A model generated the notes under the pieces. The model was not told where the DNA came from, made no database searches, and saw only the letters and a list, made by a program, of their open reading frames with translations. Shown here one piece after another: positions 44,848 to 52,542 of a DNA stretch of 64,000 nucleotides. How positions within the stretch are numbered: the first letter of the stretch is position 1; each line of letters starts with the position of its first letter. The position numbers and the translations under genes are program-made. The stretch covers positions 66,744 through 130,743 of the forward strand of contig QUJQ01000002.1 of assembly GCA_003480725.1 (NCBI GenBank), written 5' to 3'. The DNA is from Clostridiaceae bacterium AM27-36LB (lineage in GTDB: Bacteria > Bacillota > Clostridia > Lachnospirales > Lachnospiraceae).

Positions 44848-46081
44848 GTACTTCTATACCTTTCTGTTCCTGTGCCGCTGCTCTGCCTGCCAGATATCCG
44901 CTGGTCCATGCCCACTGAAGATTATAGCCTCCGCAGGCTCCATCTACATCGATCAGCTCTCCAGTGAGATAAAGTCCTGGCACGCGCCTGGATTCCATGG
45001 TCGTATGATCCAGTTCTGTCAAAGGGACTCCTCCTGTACAGATCTGTGCCTGTTCATAGCCGCGGCACCGGCTGATGGTAAAGTGAAGTCCTTTGATCTG
45101 TGCGGCAAGCCGCTCACAGTCCTCGTCTGTCCAGTCTCCGCCTTGCTTCTTCAGTGAGATTCCTGCGCGCTCCAGAAGAAGACAGCACAGTTTATCCGGA
45201 AACATGCCAAGAAGCACGGCTGCACCTCTTCGCTCCTGGGTATATGCTCTCCGATCCTTTAATCTTGTAAGCACCTGATCCCGCTTCCGGAGAGGACAAA
45301 GATCCAAGGTCACACTGCATTCGATTCCCTGATTCAGTGCTCTCGCCGCATATCGGCTGATCTGAAATACCGGAATACCTGACAGTCCATACGAAGTAAA
45401 CTGTAGTTCCCCGGATTCACAGTATTTCTCTTCTCCGATCTGTAAGGTCACTGCTCCGTCTGCCCGGACGCCTGCTGCCTTACCTCCATCTTTTTCTGCC
45501 ACACACAGACCTGTCAGAGCGGGCAGTGGATCCACCACCGTATGTCCCATACTTTCTGCAAATGTATAACCATCCCCGTCAGAACCTGTCTCCGGCGCTG
45601 CCTTGGAGCCACAGGCAAGGATCAGGGCATCTGCCTCATAAGTCCAGCCTTCTGTCTCCACTGCGAATCTGTCATTGATTTTTTTCACTGTCAGTGCTTT
45701 CGTATCGCAGGCGATCTTGACTCCTTCTTTCACCGCAGTCAGCCGAAGCACATCTGCAATAGAAGAAGCCTGTCCGCTGCCCGGGTAGAGATAGCCATTT
45801 CTCTCTTTGGTAAGGATGCCCAGACTTTCAAAAAAATCTACCGTATCGTCCACCGAAAAGCTCTCCAGTGCTTCTTTCACCAGATCCGGCCGGTCTGTCC
45901 GATAATTGGATAATTCCTGATTCCGGTTGGTAAAATTACATCGCCCGTTCCCAGTGACCAGCAGTTTTTTACCAGTCTGTCTGTTCTTTTCCAGAAGAGT
46001 CACCTTCGCCCCGTTTCTGGCCGCTGTAATCGCTGCCATCAGTCCAGAAGCTCCTCCTCCTATAATCAATACTTGTTTCAA
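44840..46081 (-). CDS. HI0933/BaiN-family flavoprotein
   Basis: A 413-residue NAD(P)/FAD-dependent protein: Gly-Gly-Gly-Ala-Ser-Gly at 8-13, Thr-Gly-Asn-Gly-Arg-Cys-Asn-Phe-Thr near 45-53, and a C-terminal Asp-Val-Asp-Gly-x-Cys-Gly-Gly-Tyr-Asn motif. The family includes BaiN, which reduces bile-acid intermediates in some gut Clostridia, but most members are uncharacterised; no other bai gene is present, so that role is not implied. It overlaps its neighbours by 4 and 8 bp. Confidence 0.9.
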   Translation of the reverse strand: MKQVLIIGGGASGLMAAITAARNGAKVTLLEKNRQTGKKLLVTGNGRCNFTNRNQELSNYRTDRPDLVKEALESFSVDDTVDFFESLGILTKERNGYLYPGSGQASSIADVLRLTAVKEGVKIACDTKALTVKKINDRFAVETEGWTYEADALILACGSKAAPETGSDGDGYTFAESMGHTVVDPLPALTGLCVAEKDGGKAAGVRADGAVTLQIGEEKYCESGELQFTSYGLSGIPVFQISRYAARALNQGIECSVTLDLCPLRKRDQVLTRLKDRRAYTQERRGAAVLLGMFPDKLCCLLLERAGISLKKQGGDWTDEDCERLAAQIKGLHFTISRCRGYEQAQICTGGVPLTELDHTTMESRRVPGLYLTGELIDVDGACGGYNLQWAWTSGYLAGRAAAQEQKGIEVHA

Positions 46082-46464
46082 CGCTCTATCACCTCGTCAA
46101 TTCTGTCTCTCACCGGCGCAAGCTCTCCCATCTGTCCGTAAGCCTGTTCCATCTGTTCTTCTGCGGCCTTTGCCTGCTCCCTGTCTCCTTTTCTGAGGCT
46201 CACCTGTCTTTGAAGAGCTGCTTCATAGTATCGGGCTACCCCATAGCACTCCAGCATCTCTTCATCAGGTTCTACCCCCAGAGCCTCATTTTTATAATAA
46301 CGCTCCACACAGTACGCATATTCTTCTCTGCTGATATATGTGAGGAAGGTCACCGTCCGGGTCCCGTCCGGCAGAAATCCAATGGCATTGTCTGCAATGG
46401 CGATCAGTTCAATGCTCATAAGGACTGTCAGAATGACGATCACCAGACTTAATAACTTTTTCAT
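46078..46464 (-). CDS. Membrane-anchored helical protein, unknown function
   Basis: A 128-residue protein with an N-terminal transmembrane or signal segment (about 4-26) and a helical, charged remainder. It overlaps both neighbours by 4 bp and is the third product of a cluster that includes two zinc-ribbon proteins. No family recognised. Confidence 0.72.
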   Translation of the reverse strand: MKKLLSLVIVILTVLMSIELIAIADNAIGFLPDGTRTVTFLTYISREEYAYCVERYYKNEALGVEPDEEMLECYGVARYYEAALQRQVSLRKGDREQAKAAEEQMEQAYGQMGELAPVRDRIDEVIER

Positions 46465-47138
46465 TCTGCCTGTCCCCTTTCCCGAAGAAGCTTCGCGATC
46501 CTTGCAGAAGTCATTCCATCCAGTTCTTCAACTGTTTCCTCCGAAAGTCCGATTCTTTCTTCCAGCAATTCTCCCATTCTGGTTCTCATGGTCTCATAGA
46601 TGGAACGCATCTCTTCCGGGTACTGATCCGGCCAGCTCTCCTGATAAAAAGACGACAGACTGTCCGCCAGACTCTGTAAATAACTGTCTCTGATGCTCTG
46701 ATCTTCATAGTCCTGACTTCTCAAATAGCTGTCCATATCACCGGCAGTTCTGTCGTATCTCCATGCACACCAGAACACATTGTAGTAGTCCGCAAATTTT
46801 CCTTTTTCTGAATCTGTCAGGTGATAGTATTCTCCATACTCGAATAATTCTCCATATTCGCCCTGATCCAGATACTCCTGAATCTGACTGATAACTGTAT
46901 CATAGTTGTTTCCCGCTTTCCAGCGGCGAAGGGATTTCTCCAGTGCTCCTGCCTGCAATTCTGCCATAAAAATGCAGAACACGATCAGGAAAAATCCAGC
47001 CAATCCAATCACCACTTTTTTGCGTGAACCAGTCTGATACTGTCTGGTCTGCTTCCAGACACCTTCCTTTGTCTTCCGATAGTCACGGTCAAATTCTTTC
47101 ATGCTTTTTGCATGTTCTTTTCGTTCTCTATTGTTCAT
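46461..47138 (-). CDS. Membrane protein paralogous to the zinc-ribbon protein at 47438
   Basis: A 225-residue protein with a basic N-terminus, a transmembrane helix near 42-60 and an outer helical domain. Its outer part resembles that of the protein at 47438-48178: both have Ile-x-x-Tyr-Leu-Asp-x-x-x-Tyr, then Tyr-His-Leu-Thr, and end in (Ile/Phe)-Gly-Leu-(Ser/Thr)-Glu-Glu followed by a Leu-Leu-x-Glu helix. Unlike that protein it has no zinc ribbon. Overlaps the next gene upstream by 11 bp. Function unknown. Confidence 0.75.
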   Translation of the reverse strand: MNNRERKEHAKSMKEFDRDYRKTKEGVWKQTRQYQTGSRKKVVIGLAGFFLIVFCIFMAELQAGALEKSLRRWKAGNNYDTVISQIQEYLDQGEYGELFEYGEYYHLTDSEKGKFADYYNVFWCAWRYDRTAGDMDSYLRSQDYEDQSIRDSYLQSLADSLSSFYQESWPDQYPEEMRSIYETMRTRMGELLEERIGLSEETVEELDGMTSARIAKLLRERGQAE

Positions 47139-47445
47139 GTAATATGGTTTCCTTGATCTGTCGGCATCTTGCCTGCTCTTCCATGTTACTGTATGTAAAT
47201 ACTGCTGTAGCTCCCAGCATCACGACCAACATGGTCGAGAGGACCAGGATCACCACATGTTTCCATGCTTTCTGCCCTTCCCTGGCATACTGCGCCGGAG
47301 CATCTGCAACCCTTCTTGTCAGTTTCTTAAGATATCGTAAAAACGCGTTCTCCGACCCTTTGATGCAGGTTGCTCCACAGTAGGGGCATTCTGTCAGATG
47401 ATCGTCAAATATGGCTCCGCAGGATCTGCATTGTATGTTACTCAT
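47128..47445 (-). CDS. Short zinc-ribbon membrane protein
   Basis: A 105-residue protein with a zinc ribbon (Cys6-x2-Cys9 and Cys20-x2-Cys23) and one transmembrane helix near 63-84, with only a short outer tail. The start at 47445 has GGAGG upstream. It looks like the N-terminal half of the paralogous full-length proteins beside it, the following gene having the missing half. Confidence 0.75.
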   Translation of the reverse strand: MSNIQCRSCGAIFDDHLTECPYCGATCIKGSENAFLRYLKKLTRRVADAPAQYAREGQKAWKHVVILVLSTMLVVMLGATAVFTYSNMEEQARCRQIKETILHEQ

Positions 47446-48178
47446 CTCTTGTCTCCTCCAGCAAAAGCAGAATCTCTTCCTCACTCATGGAGGAAAGGCT
47501 CCGCGCCTGCTCTTCTGTCAGACCAAAATAAACCATCAATTTTTCTTCCATATGCTCATAGATCCGGTCCAGATCCGCATTCACTTCATCCGGATCCATG
47601 ACTTCTCTTGACTGATAACAGAGACTGTCTCTGTTGTAAAATTCCGGCAGAAGGCCGCTGATGCTCTCCATTGCACTGTTCTGCCCATAGACAGAATCCG
47701 CAGTCAGATATTCATTTGCCCGCTGATCAATAAACATATCAATACGGACCGCTTCCATCTGCGGACGGTATTTGAGAAATGGCCCGGCCGTCCAGCCAGT
47801 CAGGTGATAAGCATCGCAGTATCCATAAAAAGCTTCATACCGATTCTCATCCAGATACTGACGGATCTGTGCAGATACTTCATCCTCATGGGACACCGCC
47901 CATTCCTGCTTCCTGTAATACGTTCTTTCATCCACATAAAAAGTGACAAACAGAAGAACGATCACCAGCACTGCCAATATAAGGATTGCGATTCCCCGCA
48001 CCCGTAGTTCCGAAGAACTCCGGTATACAGTATGTACCTTCTCCCGGGTATCTGTGGAATCCTTTTCATAATATTTCTTTTCTTTTACATGCTGACTGCT
48101 CTGCGTATTTTTTCTTCCGCAATATGGGCAATATTCATCCGTCAGCTTCAGATTCGCCCCGCAATGTGCACATTTCAT
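47438..48178 (-). CDS. Zinc-ribbon membrane protein with helical outer domain
   Basis: A 246-residue protein: zinc ribbon (Cys3-x2-Cys6, Cys17-x2-Cys20), a Lys/Ser-rich linker, a transmembrane helix near 62-82 and an outer helical domain of about 160 residues with a Gly-Leu-Thr-Glu-Glu-Gln end region. It shares sequence patterns with the protein at 46461. It follows the YnbB-like gene by 9 bp. The function is unknown. Confidence 0.78.
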   Translation of the reverse strand: MKCAHCGANLKLTDEYCPYCGRKNTQSSQHVKEKKYYEKDSTDTREKVHTVYRSSSELRVRGIAILILAVLVIVLLFVTFYVDERTYYRKQEWAVSHEDEVSAQIRQYLDENRYEAFYGYCDAYHLTGWTAGPFLKYRPQMEAVRIDMFIDQRANEYLTADSVYGQNSAMESISGLLPEFYNRDSLCYQSREVMDPDEVNADLDRIYEHMEEKLMVYFGLTEEQARSLSSMSEEEILLLLEETRDE

Positions 48179-48187
48179 AGAGTCATC

Positions 48188-49468
48188 CTATAAGTTTGCG
48201 ATCCCTGCATCTTTCAACTTCTGTAGAGACATGAGAATACCAAATTTGGCATGTTCCCAGGTAAGTCCACCCTGGAAATACACGGCATAGGGCGGTTTGA
48301 TCGGTCCATCTGCAGACAGCTCAATAGAAGATCCCTGCACAAATGCACCTGCTGCCATGATCACATCGCTGTCATAACCCGGCATTGCCCACGGCTCCGG
48401 CTCCACATAGCTGTCCACCGGTGCTGCTGCCTGGATTCCTTTACAGAATTCGATCACACCCTCTGGTTTTCCAAAAGTAATAGCCTGAATGATATCATGA
48501 CGACTCTCAGTCCCATTAGGAAGTACAGAAAATCCCAGTTTTTCATACACATTAGCTGCAAAGATGGCACCTTTCAGTGCTCCTGCAGTCACGGTCGGAG
48601 CCAGGAAAAATCCCTGATAGAAGGACTGCATAACTCCAAGAGTTGCTCCTACCTCTTTTCCAAGACCCGGAGAAGTCAGGCGGTATGCACAGTTCTCCAC
48701 ATAAGCCTCTTTTCCTACGATATAGCCTCCTATGGGTGCCAGTCCGCCGCCTGGGTTCTTGATCAAGGATCCCACACAAAGATCTGCTCCCACATCTGTA
48801 GGCTCGATCCGCTCTACAAATTCACCATAACAGTTGTCCACCATACAGATCACATCCGGTTTGATGGATTTAACAAATGCAATCACCTCGCCAATCTCTG
48901 TCACAGACAGGGTCTTTCTGGTCTGGTAACCTTTGGACCGCTGAATATGCACCATCTTGGTCTTCTCATTGACAGCTGCACGGATACCCTCCAGATCAAA
49001 ACTGCTGTCTGCTTTCAGATCCACCTGGCGATAGGTCACGCCATACTCTGCAAGGCTTCCATTGCTTGGACGGATTCCAATAACTTCCTCCAGCGTGTCA
49101 TAAGGCTTTCCGGAAACAGCTAAAAGCTCATCTCCCGGGCGTAAGTTTGCTGCCAGTGCGATTGCCAGTGCATGAGTTCCACAGGTGATCTGCGGACGCA
49201 CCAGTCCTGCCTCTGCATGGAAGGTATCTGCATATACGGATTCCAGTGTATCTCTTCCAAGATCGTTGTATCCATATCCGCTGGTAGCAGCAAAATGAAT
49301 ATCGCTGACACGGTTTTTCTGCATAGCATGCAGCACCTTCAGCTGATTGTACTCTGCGGTCTCATCGATCTCCGCAAAACGTTCCTTCAAATCCTCTGTT
49401 ATTTTCTGTCCATAGGCATATACATCCTGATCAATGCCCATCTCCTGATACATTTCACTTAAGTTCAT
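48188..49468 (-). CDS. YnbB-family PLP enzyme (methionine gamma-lyase-like)
   Basis: A 426-residue PLP-dependent Cys/Met-metabolism-type enzyme often called aluminium resistance protein. The PLP lysine is probably in Ser-Leu-Ile-Lys-Asn-Pro-Gly-Gly-Gly near residue 233. In Bacillus ynbB lies by miaA and mutL as it does here. The physiological reaction is not established. Overlaps miaA by 4 bp. Confidence 0.92.
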   Translation of the reverse strand: MNLSEMYQEMGIDQDVYAYGQKITEDLKERFAEIDETAEYNQLKVLHAMQKNRVSDIHFAATSGYGYNDLGRDTLESVYADTFHAEAGLVRPQITCGTHALAIALAANLRPGDELLAVSGKPYDTLEEVIGIRPSNGSLAEYGVTYRQVDLKADSSFDLEGIRAAVNEKTKMVHIQRSKGYQTRKTLSVTEIGEVIAFVKSIKPDVICMVDNCYGEFVERIEPTDVGADLCVGSLIKNPGGGLAPIGGYIVGKEAYVENCAYRLTSPGLGKEVGATLGVMQSFYQGFFLAPTVTAGALKGAIFAANVYEKLGFSVLPNGTESRHDIIQAITFGKPEGVIEFCKGIQAAAPVDSYVEPEPWAMPGYDSDVIMAAGAFVQGSSIELSADGPIKPPYAVYFQGGLTWEHAKFGILMSLQKLKDAGIANL

Positions 49469-50409
49469 TTTATAATATCCTTTTCTCTTAATATTTCCAG
49501 CATAGTACCGAGGATCTTGTCCTCATCATATGCGTAGTCCTGCTTGTTTAACCAGATCACATCTTCTTCCCGCTTAAACCAGGTGATCTGGCGCTTTGCA
49601 AAATGTCTGGTATCTCTCTTCAGGATCTCTACTGCTTCCGGCAATGTAGTGATTCCGTCCAGATAGTCCAGAATCTCTTTATATCCAAGCCCTTTCATGG
49701 ATACCATATCCTGATGGCAGCCCATGCTTTTCAGCTTCTTTACTTCATCCACTAATCCCTGTTCCAGCATCTGATCGATCCGCTGCTCGATCCGCCGGTA
49801 CAGATGCTCTCTTTCATCATTCAGCACAAAATAGGCAAAATGATAGGGCGACTGGCGCTCCTTCTGCTCTTCATTGTGCTCCGAGATCTTCTTCCCGGTC
49901 AGTCTGTAAAATTCCAGTGCACGGATGACCCGCTTCACATTGTTTTCATGAATGGCTTCTGCGGATTCTGGATCGACCTTGCGCAGTTCCTCATGAAGCC
50001 AGGTGCTTCCCTTTTCCTCTGCCAGTGCTTCCAGCTCTGCCCGATAGGGACTTGCTTCATTTTCCGTAAAATCAATATCCCGCACCACTGCCTGAATATA
50101 GAATCCGGTTCCGCCCACCAGAATAGGAATGTGTCCGCGGCTTCGAATCTCCTTCATGGCAGCACGCGCCATCTCCTGAAAGCGCACCACATGAAATTCT
50201 TCAAAAGGCTCCAGCTCATCCACCAGATAATGACGGACTCCGTCCATCTCCTGTGGCATAATCTTGGCCGAACCTATATCCATATGTTTGTAGACCTGCA
50301 TAGAGTCCGCTGAAATGATCTCTCCACCCACTGCTTTGGCAAGGGCGATGGACAGATGGGTCTTGCCCACTGCGGTCGGCCCGGTCAGTATGATCAATGG
50401 CTCCTTCAT
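49465..50409 (-). CDS. miaA: tRNA dimethylallyltransferase
   Basis: Adds a dimethylallyl group to N6 of A37 in tRNAs that read codons starting with U. The P-loop Gly-Pro-Thr-Ala-Val-Gly-Lys-Thr is at 10-17 and Ser-Ala-Asp-Ser-Met-Gln-Val-Tyr at 34-41. The length of 314 residues is normal. It follows mutL by 15 bp. Confidence 0.97.
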   Translation of the reverse strand: MKEPLIILTGPTAVGKTHLSIALAKAVGGEIISADSMQVYKHMDIGSAKIMPQEMDGVRHYLVDELEPFEEFHVVRFQEMARAAMKEIRSRGHIPILVGGTGFYIQAVVRDIDFTENEASPYRAELEALAEEKGSTWLHEELRKVDPESAEAIHENNVKRVIRALEFYRLTGKKISEHNEEQKERQSPYHFAYFVLNDEREHLYRRIEQRIDQMLEQGLVDEVKKLKSMGCHQDMVSMKGLGYKEILDYLDGITTLPEAVEILKRDTRHFAKRQITWFKREEDVIWLNKQDYAYDEDKILGTMLEILREKDIIK

Positions 50410-50424
50410 AAGCCTCTTTCCTTC

Positions 50425-52524
50425 CTATACGATTCTCTTAAATTTCTTCTCCAGCTCATATTTACTCATGGAAATGATCGTCGGTCTTCCATGAGGACAA
50501 TTGTAAGGATTTTCCAGCGACAAAAGCTCATCGATCAGTGCCTTCGCCTCCATGGAAGACATCTGATGATTACCCTTAACTGCTGCCTTGCAGGACATGG
50601 ATGCCACCTTGTCAAGCAGCGTCTCTGAACTGGCTGTCCCCGTAATGTCTGACAGACCATCCAGCAGATCCATCAGAATATCCTGCTTGGCAATTCCTGG
50701 CAGATTAGATGGAATTGCACGTACCGCATAGGCCCGATCACCAAACTCCTCGATCTCAAATCCCATGTCTGTAAAACAGTTCCGGTATTTCAGGAACAAT
50801 TCCTCTTCCTGCATGCTTAAATTTAATATGATCGGCGGCGATAATAACTGAGACTGGAATGTCCGGTTCCTCAGATCTTTCATCAGTCTTTCATACAGCA
50901 CTTTTTCATGGGCTGCATGCTGATCAATAATATAAAGCTTGTCTGCATACTGTACCAGCCAGTAAGTATCAAATAACTGCCCGATGATCACATGATGGAT
51001 CGCTGCTTCTTTTGAGAGCAGCTTACCGTCGAAAAGCTCCATCTGCTCCGGTTTGTCCATCTGGGGAGCCAGTGGCTGTTGGGTCGGTTCCGGTGTAGTC
51101 TTGACCCCTTCTGTAGACGGTTCTGGTCTGGTCTGCCAAACTTCGGCTGCCTCTGTTTCCTGCCGGTGGCGTTCCTCCACCCTTTTGCGCATCTGTTCCA
51201 TAAAGTAATCAAGACCTGAGTCTTTGGGCTTGGGCTGCTCTTTCGTCGGCGTCAGTTCCGGTGTCTTCCATAATTTTTCCAGCGGAACCCGTTCTGTCTG
51301 CGCTGCCCCTGCCGGTGCAGAAGCCTGCGGTATTTCTGCTGCCGGTCTGCTCTCCGGTCGTTTCCACTCCATGGGCTGCTCACTGACCACTGCCCGCTGT
51401 GGGATCGTTCTTGTGATGGGCGTAGATACCCGCTGTTCCGGCATACCAGATGTGCTCATCTGCGATCTCGACTCTGATGTCTGCGTTGCTATGGGTTTTT
51501 GCGCCGGTGTATCCAGCGTCACTTCCGGGATCAGTTCTTTTCCGGACAGGGCATCCTTCACCGTCCGTTCCACCAGATCATAAACCAGGTTCTGATTGCT
51601 GAATCGGATCTCCATCTTGGTGGGATGCACATTCACATCCAGCAAGTTGCCATCAATCTGAAATTCCAGACACACAAAAGGATACCTGTGCTGCATCATA
51701 AAGCTTTTGTAGCCGTCTTCTATACCCTTTGCAATGATCTTGCTCTTCACATATCTTCCATTTACAAAATAATTCTCATAATTCCGATTCCCACGGGAGA
51801 TCTCCGGTTTTCCCAGAAATCCCGTAATATGCACAGGGCCTTCCTGCCGATCCACCTGAATCAGACGCATGGCCACATCTCTTCCATAGATATGATAGAT
51901 CACATCCTTGAGGCTTCCATTTCCGGAAGTCTGGATCCGCATCTGTCCACCGATCAGTACTTTGAATGCCACCTCTGGATGAGACAATGCCAGATGGGTC
52001 ATCAACTCATGGATCGCTGAACCTTCACTCATCTCACTTCGCAGAAATTTCTTTCTTGCCGGAGTGTTAAAGAACAGATTACGGATTATAAATGTGGTCC
52101 CGTCCGGCGCACCGATCTCTTCCAGTGTCTTCTGCACACCACCCTCAATACAGCAGCGATTTCCCAGCATGCTCTCTCTGGTCTTGGTAATCAGTTCCAC
52201 CATAGCCACAGCCGAAATACTGGATAATGCCTCACCCCGGAATCCAAGGGAGGACACTCCGTTCAGATCTTCCGCGCTTCGGATCTTACTGGTGGAATGA
52301 CGCAGAAACGCCAGCGGAATATCGTCCTTTTCCATTCCACTTCCATTGTCTGTGATCCGGATAAATCCGATTCCGCCGTCTTTGATCTCCACGGTCACCT
52401 GTGTGGCTTTGGCATCAATAGCATTTTCCACCAGTTCTTTTACCACGGAAGCCGGGCGCTCCACCACCTCTCCGGCAGCGATCTTATCAATTGTCTGTTG
52501 GTCTAATACTGCAATCTTTCCCAT
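50425..52524 (-). CDS. mutL: DNA mismatch repair protein MutL
   Basis: A 699-residue GHKL ATPase: Asn-Ala-Ile-Asp-Ala near residue 34-38, Asp-Asn-Gly-Ser-Gly-Met near 59-64 and Gly-Phe-Arg-Gly-Glu-Ala-Leu near 93-99. A long Pro/Thr/Gln-rich linker (about 350-480) joins the C-terminal domain, which has the endonuclease motif Asp-Gln-His-Ala-x2-Glu-x4-Glu, as expected for bacteria without MutH. Follows mutS by 18 bp. Confidence 0.97.
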   Translation of the reverse strand: MGKIAVLDQQTIDKIAAGEVVERPASVVKELVENAIDAKATQVTVEIKDGGIGFIRITDNGSGMEKDDIPLAFLRHSTSKIRSAEDLNGVSSLGFRGEALSSISAVAMVELITKTRESMLGNRCCIEGGVQKTLEEIGAPDGTTFIIRNLFFNTPARKKFLRSEMSEGSAIHELMTHLALSHPEVAFKVLIGGQMRIQTSGNGSLKDVIYHIYGRDVAMRLIQVDRQEGPVHITGFLGKPEISRGNRNYENYFVNGRYVKSKIIAKGIEDGYKSFMMQHRYPFVCLEFQIDGNLLDVNVHPTKMEIRFSNQNLVYDLVERTVKDALSGKELIPEVTLDTPAQKPIATQTSESRSQMSTSGMPEQRVSTPITRTIPQRAVVSEQPMEWKRPESRPAAEIPQASAPAGAAQTERVPLEKLWKTPELTPTKEQPKPKDSGLDYFMEQMRKRVEERHRQETEAAEVWQTRPEPSTEGVKTTPEPTQQPLAPQMDKPEQMELFDGKLLSKEAAIHHVIIGQLFDTYWLVQYADKLYIIDQHAAHEKVLYERLMKDLRNRTFQSQLLSPPIILNLSMQEEELFLKYRNCFTDMGFEIEEFGDRAYAVRAIPSNLPGIAKQDILMDLLDGLSDITGTASSETLLDKVASMSCKAAVKGNHQMSSMEAKALIDELLSLENPYNCPHGRPTIISMSKYELEKKFKRIV

Positions 52525-52542
52525 TTTCTATTCTCTCTATGT

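Noticed and set aside
44840..46081. Bile-acid metabolism gene (baiN)
   Set aside because: The protein belongs to a broad flavoprotein family and no other bai gene is present; the specific role is unsupported.
48251..49123. 290-codon plus-strand frame opposite the YnbB-like gene
   Set aside because: Antisense open frame caused by codon bias in the real gene; no start signal.
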